Assembly (NCBI RefSeq): GCF_910596095.1 | Contig: NC_056551.1 | Coordinates: 3,522,501 to 3,586,500 of the forward strand | Origin: Thunnus maccoyii | Taxonomy: Eukaryota > Chordata > Actinopteri > Scombriformes > Scombridae | Direction of reading: 5' to 3' | Length of the DNA stretch: 64,000 bases | Made by a program: the position numbers and the translations under genes | Shown here: piece by piece, positions 27,369 to 39,946 of the stretch | Layout: every line of letters starts with the position of its first letter | Position numbering within the stretch: the stretch's first letter is position 1 | The notes under the pieces: model-generated | The model's input: only the letters and a program-made list of their open reading frames with translations | What the model was told of the DNA's origin: nothing | Database searches by the model: none

Positions 27369-27884
27369 GCGTCTATATTTTAGGATTCACAGATTCAGAT
27401 TGAAAATACAAGTACCCAATATTCATAAACCCAGATCAAAAATCTCATTGCTCAAATTGACCTGGTCAGATGTGAACATCTGGGATACCAAGACAAGCAA
27501 TCAAGCCTACATGGCTATTAATTACTGCCATAAAAGTGAGACATGAAAAACCTGAAAAACTAACAATGGTCAAACAAAACAAATGAGACACGTGTGAATG
27601 GTGCTAAAGGAAAGGCCAGAAGGTCACCAAAATTATTAGGGATTCATCCTCTGATGACCATGATTATCCACAACAGATTTCATTTAAAATAGCCTGTAGT
27701 TTTACAGATAGGCCTTATCTCTACAAAGATGGACCGACAGACGTGCCTTCAGGCATCACCACCAGCAGGACAAAAACATCATCATCATCATCATCACCTC
27801 TGTCACCATCATTATTTCTAATCACAGAACAGTTCTAGTTGTTAGTCTCCTCTATGTGTTTTTTTTTATCAGCAGTAGCTGTGA

Positions 27885-28218
27885 CTCAGGTTCTTCTCCA
27901 GGTCAGCCTTTTCAATAGATAGTGGAACCTGGCTGCAGGGATTTGCTCCCATTCAGTCACAAGAGCATAAGTGAGGTCCAACACTGATGTTGGGTGATAA
28001 GATGCGGGACGGGGTTGAGCCACACCAATCTGGGAAACCATTTCGCTATGGAGCTGGCTTTGCATACAGGGGCATTTTCATGTTGAAATAGTGAAGGGCT
28101 AAACACAACGTCTTACCACAAAGTTGGAAGCACACTATCACTTAAGATTAACCTTCACTGAAATCGTGAAAAACAGCCCCAGACCACAGGGTTGTCCACA
28201 TACTTTTGGCTATGTAAT
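27885..28218. mobile_element. DNA-transposon remnant with CCACATACTTTTGGC end
   Basis: The right end GTTGTCCACATACTTTTGGC matches the widespread vertebrate transposon terminus whose complement reads GCCAAAAGTATGTGGAC. The left boundary is approximate. The interior has no intact ORF. Confidence 0.5.
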
Positions 28219-29482
28219 AATAAGAGGGTGTTGATGATTGGGTATTTCACTGTGTGTTGCTCCTCTCTGGTGGTCAAAAGAAGAACTGCAGCCTCATTTT
28301 GCAGACCAATGTGTCTTCATTCCATACTGCACACCAGGCACTACTGTTGGCCGTGCACTGTTTTGGCAGTTACAAGTAGATGTACTGTGTTGTACTAAAA
28401 GGGAATTATAAAATACAGGCATCAGTGAACTACAGTCAAAATACCTTCAGACCTTAGCTGCCAATTTGAAAACATCACAAACAGCAAGTAAAATGCTCTC
28501 CCAAAGCTTTATTAGTTGATATTTTTGACCTTTCAACTTCATTTAAACAATGACCCACTTCTCTGTTTATGTTGAGTGTTACCACTGACACCATCCTATC
28601 ATCTTTCCCTGCATGCATTTTTAACTGTACTGTTCACTTTTAACACAATTTGTAAGTGTGTGTGTGCATATGTGTTTTTTGTGATAGCGTCTCCTTTATT
28701 TGCATGAAACCACACCTTCTTCTCACCTACACATTTTGGGTTATTTCTAGATGATTTTTATTTTAGTACAGAAAATTCACTTTCATAAATCTGTAGAGAG
28801 CAGGTCTATACAAGCTGCAACTTCAAACTCTTGAGATTCTGTGTTTTAAGTCTGAAACGTGTTTAAACTGACAAAACTGTTCACTTGACAACTAAACTCA
28901 TGTAAGTAGTAATGCATAATGTCAGACTTGATGTTTATTCTCATGATTCTGGACTCAAGATCTAATTATTTTCAGAGTGAGAGCTGATGTAGTTCAAAGA
29001 GACCTGACAGCTCAGCTGACACTCTAACAGAGTAGTAACCGGTTCATATCCCACCTGGATGTTTAAATACAGTATGTATCTTGGATAAAAAGACATTTTA
29101 CTGCATCAGTATCAGCACCACATTCATATCCAGATCAATTATGGCAATTTATTTATTAATTTAAATAAATTAAATCCATCAGAGATTTAAGTGTTTGTTT
29201 TAAACAGCTCTCCATCTCTAATGTGTAAATCATAGCTTACATGTCTCTTTATCAGCACAGGTCAGGATCGGGGAGTTGCAGTGTTCGGATGAACTTGATT
29301 AAATATAGTTTCTAGTCCTTTGAGATTGTTCTTTCAATAAATAAATACAATCACAGTATGTGAAATAAGTTGTTGGATTGCCTCCTGACGGTGACACTTT
29401 GAGTTGTTGTGACTGATCTTAAATAAAATAACTGATGACTCTCACTGATAAATCAGCATCTGTTCAGAACTGGTAGAAAACG

Positions 29483-29556
<74 letters not shown>

Positions 29557-30314
29557 TGTGTGAAGCATGGCTGGCTGGTAGGACATGTTTCCGGTTTGGA
29601 TCTTTGCCTTGCAGATATATTTGGTGTGTGGGCAGTTCTCATCAGGAACAGACGGTCACATCCCTGCAGCAAACACTGTTCCTCCAAATACACCAATAAA
29701 TATGCTGGATTCAAGATTCCTGCAAACAGTGACTCTCCAAACCAATACAAAAAAAACACCCCCAAGGCCTTTCCTTCCAAGAGAAGACCTTAGTAAAAGT
29801 CTCCACACTTAGTAAGAAGTAAGAGATTAGAAAGAAATATTTCTTACTGTAAAGGATAGGTTCAGAATTTTTCAAGATTTGAAGGTTTTATTTATCACAT
29901 GCTCATTCACTATATGCAGTGAAATGCTGGAGGCAAAATCTTGAGGCTGTGCTAAAAAGTATAGTGTGCAATACAGCAGAATAATTAGAAGTACAAATAC
30001 AAGTTAGAAAAAGACATATAAGCTATAAAACTGAATCCACGTGTTTATTAATTAAAGTGTAAAGTATAAAATGTCTAAGTTGTAATGCAACTACATTTTT
30101 GTATAAGCTTGACTGCAAATAAATCTCTCTTTCCTCTCACACATCTTTTTTCATATGTTTGCTATTTATGACAAATGAGTTTTATTGGAATTATTTAATT
30201 ATGAATAATATAATGGTTTCAGTTTCTTTCCTTCATTTTTTGACTCTACAGTGCTGCCACCGAACAGCCGCTCCACCTGCGAGCTGATTGGTGGAGGAGT
30301 TAGATCTGCTGGTT
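28219..30314. other. Downstream flank of fam240
   Basis: Contains the GT microsatellite at 29482-29562. No poly(A) signal could be assigned to fam240 with confidence. Confidence 0.4.
29482..29562. repeat. (GT)n microsatellite
   Basis: Roughly 40 GT units with two single-base interruptions (C near 29489, A near 29550). ORFs across it are repeat artefacts. Confidence 0.95.
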
Positions 30315-33300
30315 TCAGGGGGAGTCGAGCTTTCTGAGGTTCTGCTGAGCTTTCTGAGCTCGTCTGATTCTCTCCTCGAAGAAACTCTGCTGGTGTTGAT
30401 TCCTATGATCCAACCTGACCAACCACTGCTCCCTAAGCCTGGAGGGAGAAGGAGAGAGCGAAAGAGTAGGGGAGAGAGAGAGGAGGAAGAGGATGAAGAG
30501 GAGAGGAGAAAAAAGAAGTTAGTGGGTGTTCAGATTGAAAATAGCCCTATGTTTAAAAAAAAACAAAAGCACATTGGTGTGGAGAGGTTCACACATGTTG
30601 GTGTGGACTAACCCTTCTAACCCTAACCCTAACATTTGCTAAGTAGCACTACATTAAGAGGCTAATCACACTAAACTAAAAAAGTGTTGGCATTGTCATT
30701 GTGAGCATGTTAGTTTCATACTAATGTTTGCTAAGTAAGCACTAAACATAAAGTACAGCTTGGGTTGATGTCATTACTATTGCAGGTATTTGGTCATAGC
30801 TAAATTTGACCTGTATAGAAAGTTAAGGGGTCACTAAAGTCAGCAGGACTCATCCTCTGGGGAATATGTCACACATTTCATGGCGATTCATGCAATAATT
30901 GTGTGGTGGACCAGACAGACCAACATCCCAGGAGCCATGAAACTTTGACGAAAATGAATGCAAACTTTATATGTTCACTGTGATTGTTCACACAACCCAA
31001 ACCGGAGTCTGCTAATAAATTTTCCCCTTGTACTGAAATAGAAGGCAACTAAAGACTACTTTAAATTGTAGGAAAAAATATCTGAAATACTGGTGTGGTC
31101 CTCTGGGTTAAAGTATGTTTTAGACCCCTAGATTATAACAGAATTTGAGCTCTATTTCATTGTGTAGTTAGGACTTTTTACTTTTTTTACATGAAACAAT
31201 GTATGTAACCTAAAAAATTTTCACTTTTCAACCAAAAGTTACGCCAGTTTTGAGATGTCTAGGCATCTTTCAAGCCACAGCACTTTCTTTATAGAGCCTG
31301 CGGCTGACAAAAACCTATTTTAGTATGAAACTTTTAAAAGGAAGAATATTTCAAAAGTGAGTTTAAAGAAGATGAAGTCATTTCTATTTGGATGTGTGTA
31401 GGATGCATTCATTGTTACTGAGGTAGACATCAGCAGAGGTTTTGTCAGAGCATCAGAGGCCGGTATTTACCCTGACACCATAACTCCTAGGTTTAAATTA
31501 ATCGTGCAGACATCCAGTGAAACCTGATCTGCAGTCATTGCTGTCAAGGATAATTGTGTTACGGAAAAAGAGGAGCAGTGTGTGTGTGTGTGTGTGTGGG
31601 GGGGGGTGCTGTGTTAGCTGTGACAGGATTAATATTGTTGTGTCTGTGTTAGTGAGTGTTCGTCTATCAGCACGCTCCGTCATGTGTCAGTTAATCTGCA
31701 GCATTCTGCTCATCTGTCCTCAGATATTCATTCTGATCTCCTGGATTCAAACATATAGCTGTGCAGCCTCTAATCAACATTCTCAGGCTACTATGTGATG
31801 ACAGAGACGAGCTGTAAACATGACTGAAGCATTATCTAAACTAATCAAGTTATGAAGCAGAGAGAGAGAAGAAAGCTAAGGACAGTAATAAAGTTTATTT
31901 TTAAAGCTCTTTCAATGCTCTTCTTTTCCCCTCTGACCCTGCTGGAACCTGCAGTTTATCCAGCGCAATAAACTTTGTCCAAACCCATAGAACTTGATTT
32001 CAAATTCTGATAGAGATCAAAAGTTTCCAAAGACACCAAATACTGTATGTTGGGTCCCCTCCATGTTAGCGGATGGGACATGAGCAAAACTAAAAAATCA
32101 AAGTACACGTCAAATAAATTTTTCTGTCATTTCAGATAGTTCTTATCATGCTGATGTTTATCCAAGTGCTCATTTTTCTTATAAGTTTGTTTTTAAGTAG
32201 TTATTTGACGATATAGACAGGGGGTCTGACGTCATGATTGACAGCAGTGACAGCCACTCTCAAACCTCCGTCAGGCAGTGGGACGGCTGAGGGGGGCGTG
32301 TTCCACGGGTCGTCATCCCACCGCCCGACTCTACTGCACAGACTCTGGTTCCAAGTGACATCACACAAGCAAGATGGCAGCTCCTGGAAAGGAGATATTT
32401 TGGCTTCACTTTTGCATAGCGGTAGGAAGTGGCGATGCGTCGTCCATATTAATATACAGTCTATAGTTTGAACATTTCACTCAGTGTAAACATCATAGCT
32501 TCAAAGCAGAGCTGGAACAACATGATACAAAATATATGAGATTCTATCTGTCAGAGTGTAGACAGATGTACAAGCCACCTAGTAAGGAGGTTTGTGTGGA
32601 TGTTTGGGCGTCTTACGTGTCTGACTATAAGACCAGAGACCATCATTTGTCTCCTATCTCTCACCAACATCGAACTTTGGTTTCTTTTAAACATGACTAC
32701 CATCTTTCTCGAATATTTCCCAAGACCCTACACTTGACCAAACTTTCACCACCCTGTTGGTGAGGTCTCCAGGTCAGAAAACATTCATAAAGGTCATTTA
32801 GGAAGGTAACACAAATGACCTGTTTTGTTGTTCAGGTTGGAGGACGTGTTGTGTCCTTCATGAAAATATCAAATGGCTGTTGAAACAACAGTAATATGTA
32901 ACTCAGTACCTATTTACACTTGTCATTTTGAGTGTCTTGTATCTGGATACAATCCAGATATGATTTAAAACACTTTTGTTTATACTTGGCTAGATCGATG
33001 CGTCTACGGTAGTCAAATCACAGATGTGATCTCTCTTGGTTTTCCCAGGCTACATGAAAATCAGGGTCAGCCCTAATCCAATCCAAGACGGTGGTGGTAA
33101 TTTTCCTGAAGTTGTTTGGTAATTGTCAAAAACCCCAGAAGAAGAATAGCTTCTGTACTTGCAGTTTAGTCACAACCAAGCAGGAACTACCGCAGTTTGA
33201 GGCTGAAGCCAATGTAGACGCAGATAGCAAACGGAAGTGGGCCACTTTAGGCAATTATCCTCACTGCTGGCCTTCTTCTGGCCCAGACAAAATGGATGTG

Positions 33301-34683
33301 AGCCTGAAATGGCTCACATGTAAAATAGCAAATATGTATATGGGCCAGATGAAAGTGCCGAAAGTGTGGTGTGGGCCGGATCTGGGCCACAGCAATTTTG
33401 CTATCTGGGAAAGTACCTTAAAGTTCCACTAACACCAACGGCCCCTAGATGCTCTGACTCCCATTCAAAAAGCCTCAATTTCTCTCAAGAAATACTCAAT
33501 CATCTTTTTTAATGAGTCATCATGATCTCAATCTCTAAATTCAGGCCCTCTATTAAATGTGCTGGTGGTCATTTTGGAAATTATTGCTCTGTTAATAGAT
33601 TTGAAGACTTATAGTAACTTTGATATCTGCTGATTGACAGCTGTGATTTGACAGTCACAAAGTAGCTAACGTTAGCACAAGTGTGCTGTGGGGCGTGTTT
33701 CCAGAGCGTGAAAGGCAACACCTTGTGCACCTTATTTGGAAGTGGTCCTGGCCCCAAATGGACAAGATGGCGCTGAACATAAACTGCAACTCTGGGCTTC
33801 AAACTGGCTCCAATGCAAACTAACGGCTGACGTCACACCCTGCTACGTCCATCTTTACATACAGTCAATGGTTACAACACTAACAGTTTAACTTTAAAGC
33901 TAACATACATAAACTAATACACTAACTAAACTTATACATGGATGAATCATATTTGTGAACAAAGGACAAGACATAAGTTTTATTGTCCTTACATGTTCTA
34001 ACTCTTCTAACTGCTTCTCTCTCAGTCGCAGAGGTTACTCATTGACTGAATTTATCAGGGATTAGATAAATGCTACAGCAGCTTGGTGTGCCTTCTGTAT
34101 GATATGTACATGTTGAAATAGCTCCCCTTAATAGAACCCATTTTACCCGTCACTGTAATAAGACAGGGAGGACAACATTAGCTCCATTATCACAGGGGAC
34201 AGACCCTGTAAGTAGTTATTTCCACAGACCGCTCACTGACGTATGGTTCACTAGGGAGGATTAAACAGTACATGTGCTCCTTGAAGAGACAGATATCATT
34301 TTCCAACGTCTGGCCAGAATGTATCAGATATCAGTCTGTCTCACTTAGATTCTTCGATATCCGATTGCTATCTTATCCTCCAAGATACATGAAGTGATTA
34401 AGTGAAAATGTCTAAAAACTCAAACTCACAAATTTAGCTTGTAAACAAACAAGACTCACAAACCTGTAACAGATATCTTCCAGTACAGGGCTGAGTATTT
34501 GATACTAAAATGACAGATGTATGGTGGAGTGTGACCTCCTGTTAATAATGTTGCTGCTGACCGTGCCAGAGCGCTGCTCCTCATGCGGCTGTCTTCCTCA
34601 TCCATCTGCTCGCCGTGCTGAATGATCTTCTGCTCCCAGAACGACTTCAGTTTCTGTTTGTCATGAATCCGAGCTGCGTTCAT
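30315..34683 (-). CDS. fam240a: FAM240-family small protein, two coding exons, complete
   Basis: Join of exon 1 34562..34683 and exon 2 30315..30438 on the minus strand. The intron has GT (donor GTCAGC) and AG (acceptor CCCTCCAG) borders and splits an Arg codon (phase 2). The product is 81 residues. It opens MNAARIHDKQKLKSFWEQKI, has an acidic linker (MDEEDS), then SSALARLREQWLVRL across the splice junction, and ends in a basic, probably helical tail, NLRKLDSP, before TGA. The L-K-S-F-W-E motif followed by S-A-L-x-x-L-R-x-x-W is the signature I know from vertebrate FAM240 proteins, and the length fits. Function of the family is not established to my knowledge. There is no signal peptide or membrane segment. 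An acceptor-like TTGTCAG lies directly before GTG-ATG, so a 5' UTR exon probably exists upstream; this ATG is chosen because it aligns with the family start. The next gene, tdgf1, lies upstream in the same orientation. The paralogue letter (a) is inferred from synteny. Confidence 0.85.
31578..31606. repeat. (GT)n followed by a G run
   Basis: About ten GT units flow into a run of nine Gs. It lies inside the fam240 intron. Confidence 0.9.
32220..32467 (-). repeat. Short repeat with ATACAGTCTATAG terminus, inside the fam240 intron
   Basis: Contains CTGACGTCATGATTGACAGC, AAGATGGCAGCTCC, and ends CGTCGTCCATATTAATATAC then AGTCTATAG. The terminus belongs to the same group as those at 5660, 9389, 15096, 33871 and 42077. 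Confidence 0.5.
33425..33871 (-). repeat. Second copy of the 5140-5660 repeat
   Basis: Same segment order as 5140-5660, ending GCTACGTCCATCTTTACAT and ACAGTCAATGG. It lies inside the fam240 intron. Confidence 0.6.
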
Positions 34684-34865
34684 CACCTGACAACACATGG
34701 TTCACATGAAGGTTTGTATGTCTGGAACATTGTTACATCTGATCTTGAGTCCATTCTCCGTCTCCATCCACCACGGCTGTTTTAGTGTGTTCGAAAGTTG
34801 CATTAATTTTCTCGCAAATCCTGATGAACTGAATCTGGTTTGGTTACTTACTGCTGTTTTTAAGT

Positions 34866-35373
34866 TGCAGTTTTCCTTTGTTTCTTTTTTCTTTTCTCTA
34901 TTCTCTTCTTCTTCTCTCAGCCTCCTGCTATATTTCTCTTCTCAATGGTTCCTTATTATTCTTCCTTCTTCTTTTCTCTTCTCACCCTCCTCCTTTCTTT
35001 TTTACATCTCTGTCTGTCTCCTGTCCTCTTCTCTCTCTTCTACTCCTTTTATCTCCTCTTTTAACTCCTCCCCTCCTCTCCACCTTTCTGTTTAATCATC
35101 TCTCTATTGCTCTCTCCTCTCCCCTCATTTTTTTCCTTTTTCTGTCCTCCTTTCTTCTCTTCTACTTTCTCCTCCTATCTCTCACTCTTCTTTCATTCTC
35201 TTTCTTTCTTTCACCTCTTTTCTGCCCTCTTTTTTTATCATTTGTTTCCTTCCCTGGAATGTTCTCTATTTTCTTTTTTCATTCAGTGCTATATTTTTCC
35301 CATATCTCCACTTTTTTTCTCATGACTTTTCTCCCCTTCTTTTCTTTTCTGTTCTTCCTTCTTCTGTTCACTT
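34866..35373. repeat. Long polypyrimidine tract upstream of fam240
   Basis: About 500 bp of nearly pure C/T on the plus strand (purine-rich on the fam240 sense strand) starts about 180 bp upstream of the fam240 coding exon. Shadow ORFs up to 165 codons arise because stops are rare in such sequence. It could be a TE tail or a triplex-forming stretch. Confidence 0.8.
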
Positions 35374-35949
35374 AAGTGTGTGTGTCACTCTTTGACACAC
35401 AAGTGTAACTCTGGCTTTGTTCTGCCTTTGCATGTTTTCTTTCTCTTCTTGTTCTTCTCTCCTGCTCTCCTCTGTTGTCTCCTTTCCTCTCTAACTTGTC
35501 AGGTTTTGGAGGGTTAATTGTTGGTTTGTTCGGATCAGATCAGATCAAGCGTCACACAGAATCATTAACCATCAGGATTTCATGACCCACCTCAGATTCA
35601 TTCCTGACTTGTCCCTCCAGAGATGTTTTTTCATTATGTGAAGGTCACACCACAAAGTGACATTTGCTCGTCCACACAAAATATGTGGTTGACGTAGTGA
35701 TGTGGTTGATGTAGTGACGTGGTTGACGTAGTGACTTCTTGCAGGGCTAGTTGGTGGACTGCTGTAACTGACAAGCTAACCACCAACTTGTGTTAGTTGT
35801 CACACTAGCTCCCAGAGCTTATTTACTATTTTTCTCTACTGTTCTGTTTACTTCCCCCTTTTGTTCTCCATTGTACACCATTTTGTTCAACAAACAGTTA
35901 CTGAAGATGGAAAATAAAGCTCACTAAGCTAACAAGTTTGCTAATGGTC

Positions 35950-36075
35950 AGTTAGCTCATCTCTCTCTCTCTCATCTCTCTCTCTTTCTCTTTCTCTCTT
36001 CTTTTTAAAAATGAGTCAGGAATCTGACAACAAGTCTAACATTACTTTTAAAGTTATCAAATGAAGAGAATATCC
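35950..36075 (+). repeat. CT-rich repeat followed by a conserved segment, copy 2
   Basis: (CT)n, then CTTTTTAAAAATGAGTCAGG, then ..CAAGTCTAACATTACTTTTA. Counterpart of 8150-8290. Confidence 0.5.
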
Positions 36076-37795
36076 TCCCCTCGTCCCAGTAACGTCTTGG
36101 TGTTCATGCTGCAATGCTGCATGTAATGTAAACATATGCTCTTCTGGTCTGTGTGTCGTAAATTCTTTCATCTGATTTTGGAGGGAATCTGACCCGGTGG
36201 CAGGCATTTTATGTAGAAATAGCCTTCTAGTCTTCTCGCTGATGGTCTCGTTTGCTTATGTAGGTCATATAGAGGCATCAGAGGCATCATGAGACTGTTT
36301 CATAACCAGTTAAAAGTTCCTTGTAGTAACTTTAACACAGTTTATTCAAAAGACTTCTCTGCAAACCATTACTCTTTTCTCAGTTTTTACTCCAACAGAG
36401 GAGGTTAAATAAAGGTGAATGGTGCAACACAGCTGATAAGCTACAATGACTTCCTCTATTTTGGACTCTCCAGGGGCCTCATTTATAACCGTTGCATAAA
36501 ATGCAACAAAATGTGGCTTGAAAGAGGTGGATGTCACTTCCCACAGAAAAGGTGAGATTTACAAAATCAATTTGATGGGAGAATGTGTGCACTTGTACAG
36601 GACAGGAGGAATCGGTGATGCTGATAGCAAAGTAATGGAAACTGCGTCTGATTCGGGTACATGAACGAATCTGGTGAGCCCTCAAGCCCCAGGCGGTGTT
36701 TGGTATTCTTTGGCATACGGGCAGCAGATCAGCATGTACGGGACGTGTCAGGGGCAGCAAGTCTGTATGAGAGAATCCCTAAGGGACAAATGTGTCAATC
36801 AGTCACCACTTGCACTGCTTAAAGCAGCTAAATGTTTGTCACACAGCACTCAATTAAGTTTTTAACACAGATAAGGTTGTAATGATTCTATTTTTATCAC
36901 TGGGAGCTTGTCAGGTGGCACATAAAACAAAGTGCATGGGAGAAAGTGAGGGCTTTTATTAGTGTTGGACTTTAGAGTGCAAGTGTATGGATACTTCCCT
37001 GAGGCAGTACCAGTACAGACCTGATACGTATCGAACCCACAAATGAATCAACACTTTGAATTCCATCATTCATTTGATGCCAGCACTAGTTCAGAGCGCC
37101 GCGACATACGACCATGACAACACTCATCACCACAAATTTGCAACCAAAGACAGATGGTGTTGATTTTTTCACCAAGTAGTTCCTATGATAAAGATAGAAA
37201 TAAACCACAAATAAATTTGGTGAAGCCAAAGATGCTGTAGGGACTTAATGAACTGAAGGTTTTCATACAGTGGGCTATAAAGCAGCTGTGGACAACAGAT
37301 ACTGTAAGAATCACTTGCAGATTATGCAGACTGATTGACTGACTTTCTGCTTTAACCACATTAAATGTTATTTTCTCTGCTGATTTTGGTTGAAGAGAGT
37401 TTAAATGAATTAACTGGTTCTAGTGCAATGTCTGGGACCAAATTTCAACCAAAATACAACAACTGTCTTTATGCTGCTTCATTTGAATGAACCTCCCACC
37501 TGTTTGCGCCTCTACTCCCACCTGTGCAGTGTGGCTCTGCGCTGGTCACCAAAATACCACACAGACAGGCAAAGAGAGTTTCAAGGTCAGGAAAATACCA
37601 ACAGTTGGAGTGTTGCCTCTGCTGGTTGTTACGCCTCCATGAAAACAGGGCCCTGTATAATGTTTATTTTTCTGTCTAAAGCCCCTTTTGAGAATAATAT
37701 AATTTTGCTAAATTGTATCCTAAGTGTGGGATATCGCAGCCATCAATTAGTTCCATAATGCCTGTCGTTTTGGATGGGATTATTAAAATGAGTAG

Positions 37796-38486
37796 TTGAT
37801 ACATCACCTTTCCTCTGCAAACATCAAAAGGCGATTTGCAGCAATGTCTGGTGTCCCAGATGTAATTGATGCAATTGACTGCACTTTCGTTGCAATAAGG
37901 GCTCCATCTTTTCATTTAATTAATGTCCAAGTTATATGTGACTCTAACTTGGTCTTGACAAATGTAGTGGCACCATGGCCTGGCTCAACACATCTCTTTT
38001 ATTCAGACACATAGCAGTGTAGGGAACAGTGTAGGGAAGGGATGGCTGGCTTCTTGGTAAATTAATAATCATCTCATTGTAGAAATTCTAACCATTCAAA
38101 CCTGTATATATAAACCACCACCACACATTATATATAAACCTGATGTATAATTACTCCCACCTATAACTTTCAGGTGACAGTGGCTACCCCCTCAGGTGCT
38201 GTCTCCTCAACCATTGCGCTAAAATGATGCCCACACTCATGCACGCTCAGTTGTGGAGCGCACCATCGGCCTACACAAATGCCGATGGTGGTGTTTAGAT
38301 GCCTCAGGTGGCAGACTTTTATACCACCCAAAAACAGTCTGCCAGATTATCAGGACGTGTGCTGTTTTGCATAATATAGCAGAGAGGATTGGCCTTCCTC
38401 TCCCTCCTGGCCTCCCTTCCCCCAGCATTTCCTCCGAAAGGAAGGCAATCAACTTACAATCAAATTTCACACATCACAACTCTTAA
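37796..38486 (+). pseudogene. HARBI1-like Harbinger transposase, degenerate
   Basis: The first block (37796..38010) reads MSGVPDVIDAIDCTFVAIRA then ICDSNLVLTNVVAPWPGS, the DDE_Tnp_4 fold with the first catalytic Asp at 37877-37879. The usual H-D-S after W-P-G-S is replaced by H-L-F, so the second Asp appears lost. The second block (about 38174..38420) follows an acceptor-like TTTCAG and reads G-D-S-G-Y-P-L, then after a frameshift VVERTIGLHKCRWWCLD with the catalytic Glu at 38256-38258, and ends ..RTCAVLHNIAERIGLPL. A nuclease/recombinase role is known for the family; this copy looks inactive. Confidence 0.8.
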
Positions 38487-38511
38487 CTGTTTCAGTTTGT
38501 CTGCTAAGATA

Positions 38512-38904
38512 TTAATTGCACTGATGGTGTCTCTTTGTGTCCGTCAGGACCCGGCCACTGCCAGTGGGGCCATGCACATGAGACACACTGGAAATGGTGC
38601 TGGGGATGGCTGGACGCTGTACAGCTACATCCCCCTTGCCAGGCACCTCCTCATTACCTACCACTCTCATCGACTCTGGAAGAAGAACTAAGGGAAAAAA
38701 ACTAAATAACTTAAGCCCACTGTGCTTTTTCACATGTTTCTTGTATGTATAATCTATATCAACAGACAAGCAATTAAAGATAAAACAGTTCTTTACCAGG
38801 TTTGTCTGAGGTCTCAGCCATGTCAGTGTCTCCCTCCTCTGACACACCTCAATTTCTGTCTCAGGGAAATTCTTTTTCTTGGTCTTCTGCTCGTATGTTG
38901 CCAT
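38512..38904 (-). pseudogene. Harbinger Myb/SANT-like DNA-binding protein, N-terminal fragment
   Basis: The minus-strand ORF starts MATYEQKTKKKNFPETEIEV, which resembles the N terminus of the Myb-like accessory protein encoded next to Harbinger transposases (Lys-rich start followed by N-F-x-E-x-E-I-E-V). The sequence then diverges or is frameshifted, and the expected tri-helical domain is not readable. Its place inside the TIR-bounded element supports the call. Confidence 0.6.
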
Positions 38905-39845
38905 GATTCACCATAAAGAACAATTGATTAACAGGCTCATTTACATATGCATCAATATTCATGAGGGGCTTTGCACTGACCATTTATGGTGTAGGGGGCG
39001 GAATCTGAGGCTAATCCATGTGCACACATTTCCAGGTTGACTGATTTATAAAGGGAACATTGCTTGCAGGTGTACAGTTTTATAAATCTGATTATTTTCG
39101 GCTTTTATGTGGATCCCATGCATTGTTTTATGAATGAGGCCCCAGCTCTGTGTTCCCTCAAAAGATCTATCAAGACACTTTGCTTTTGGTCAATGGCACA
39201 GATTCGCAGCTCGAGGTTCACCAAAGTTGAATTTGGCATGAAAAATTAGTGCAGATTTATTTGACCCTGCAGGTGGGTCAGGTGTGGCCAGGCTTTTATG
39301 CTGTAATTTGTAAAGGGACACTCCCCTAATGTACACTTTAAGATTAGGTTACTCATCATGAGGTGTACGACACATCCTGTAAAAACTGTTGTCTAATGTC
39401 ATGTGTGGTCCTGAAGTGAGCTTTCCAAAGTAACCCTGACGATGTCATAGTGATGTCATCTGGGTTACCTCATCTTGGGCATGGAGAGTATGCATTTATA
39501 ACAAAAAGCCTGTTAAAGACTGGAGGTGTGGAGTTTACCAGGTAGGGGATATCTAACAAAAGAAGTTATTGAGATGCATTATGGGAAATGTGGGATTCAG
39601 CATTTTTGGAGCCTGACTCACATGAAGGATTATAAGAGAGGAAGTAGGAGCTGAGTTACTGAATGTCTCTTGAGGTCACAGATGTGAGGACATTTAGATT
39701 TTTCTGTTTCTAGTCATCTGTCCACAGTAGTATTATTACACACACATAAAGGCACAGATGTCACATGGCTTAACCAAATGGCACCAAGATCTTAATGATA
39801 GCTTAGTTGTCTTTACACTGCCAGTTTCCCAGAGTCCGTAACGAT

Positions 39846-39849
39846 ATGT

Positions 39850-39943
<94 letters not shown>
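39846..39943. repeat. Compound (GT)n-(GA)n microsatellite
   Basis: GT units at 39846-39882, one C, then about 30 uninterrupted GA units at 39884-39943. Confidence 0.95.

Positions 39944-39946
<3 letters not shown>

Larger units (their letters stand above)
36474..39142 (+). mobile_element. PIF/Harbinger DNA transposon with terminal inverted repeats
   Basis: The left end GGGCCTCATTTATAA and the right end ...TTATGAATGAGGCCC form a terminal inverted repeat. The 3-bp flanks are CAG on both sides (36471-36473 and 39143-39145), a target duplication of the length expected for Harbinger. Inside are two halves of a transposase gene on the plus strand and the start of a Myb/SANT-like gene on the minus strand, the two-gene plan of autonomous Harbingers. 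Both genes carry breaks, so the copy is probably immobile. Confidence 0.85.

Noticed and set aside
29442..29812. Cys/Val and His/Thr repeat ORFs on both strands
   Set aside because: Read-through of the GT/CA microsatellite; same reasoning for 40557-40911 and 42211-42540.
30288..30611. 107-codon plus-strand ORF with a Glu/Arg-rich end
   Set aside because: It overlaps fam240 coding exon 2 on the opposite strand, which has clear family similarity and phase agreement.
30617..30633. Telomere-like CTAACCCTAACCC
   Set aside because: Only about three units; a second short one at 62229-62243. Too short to call an interstitial telomere.
34878..35375. 165-codon plus-strand ORF rich in Phe, Leu and Ser
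   Set aside because: Low-complexity pyrimidine tract without stops; no domain, no splice context.
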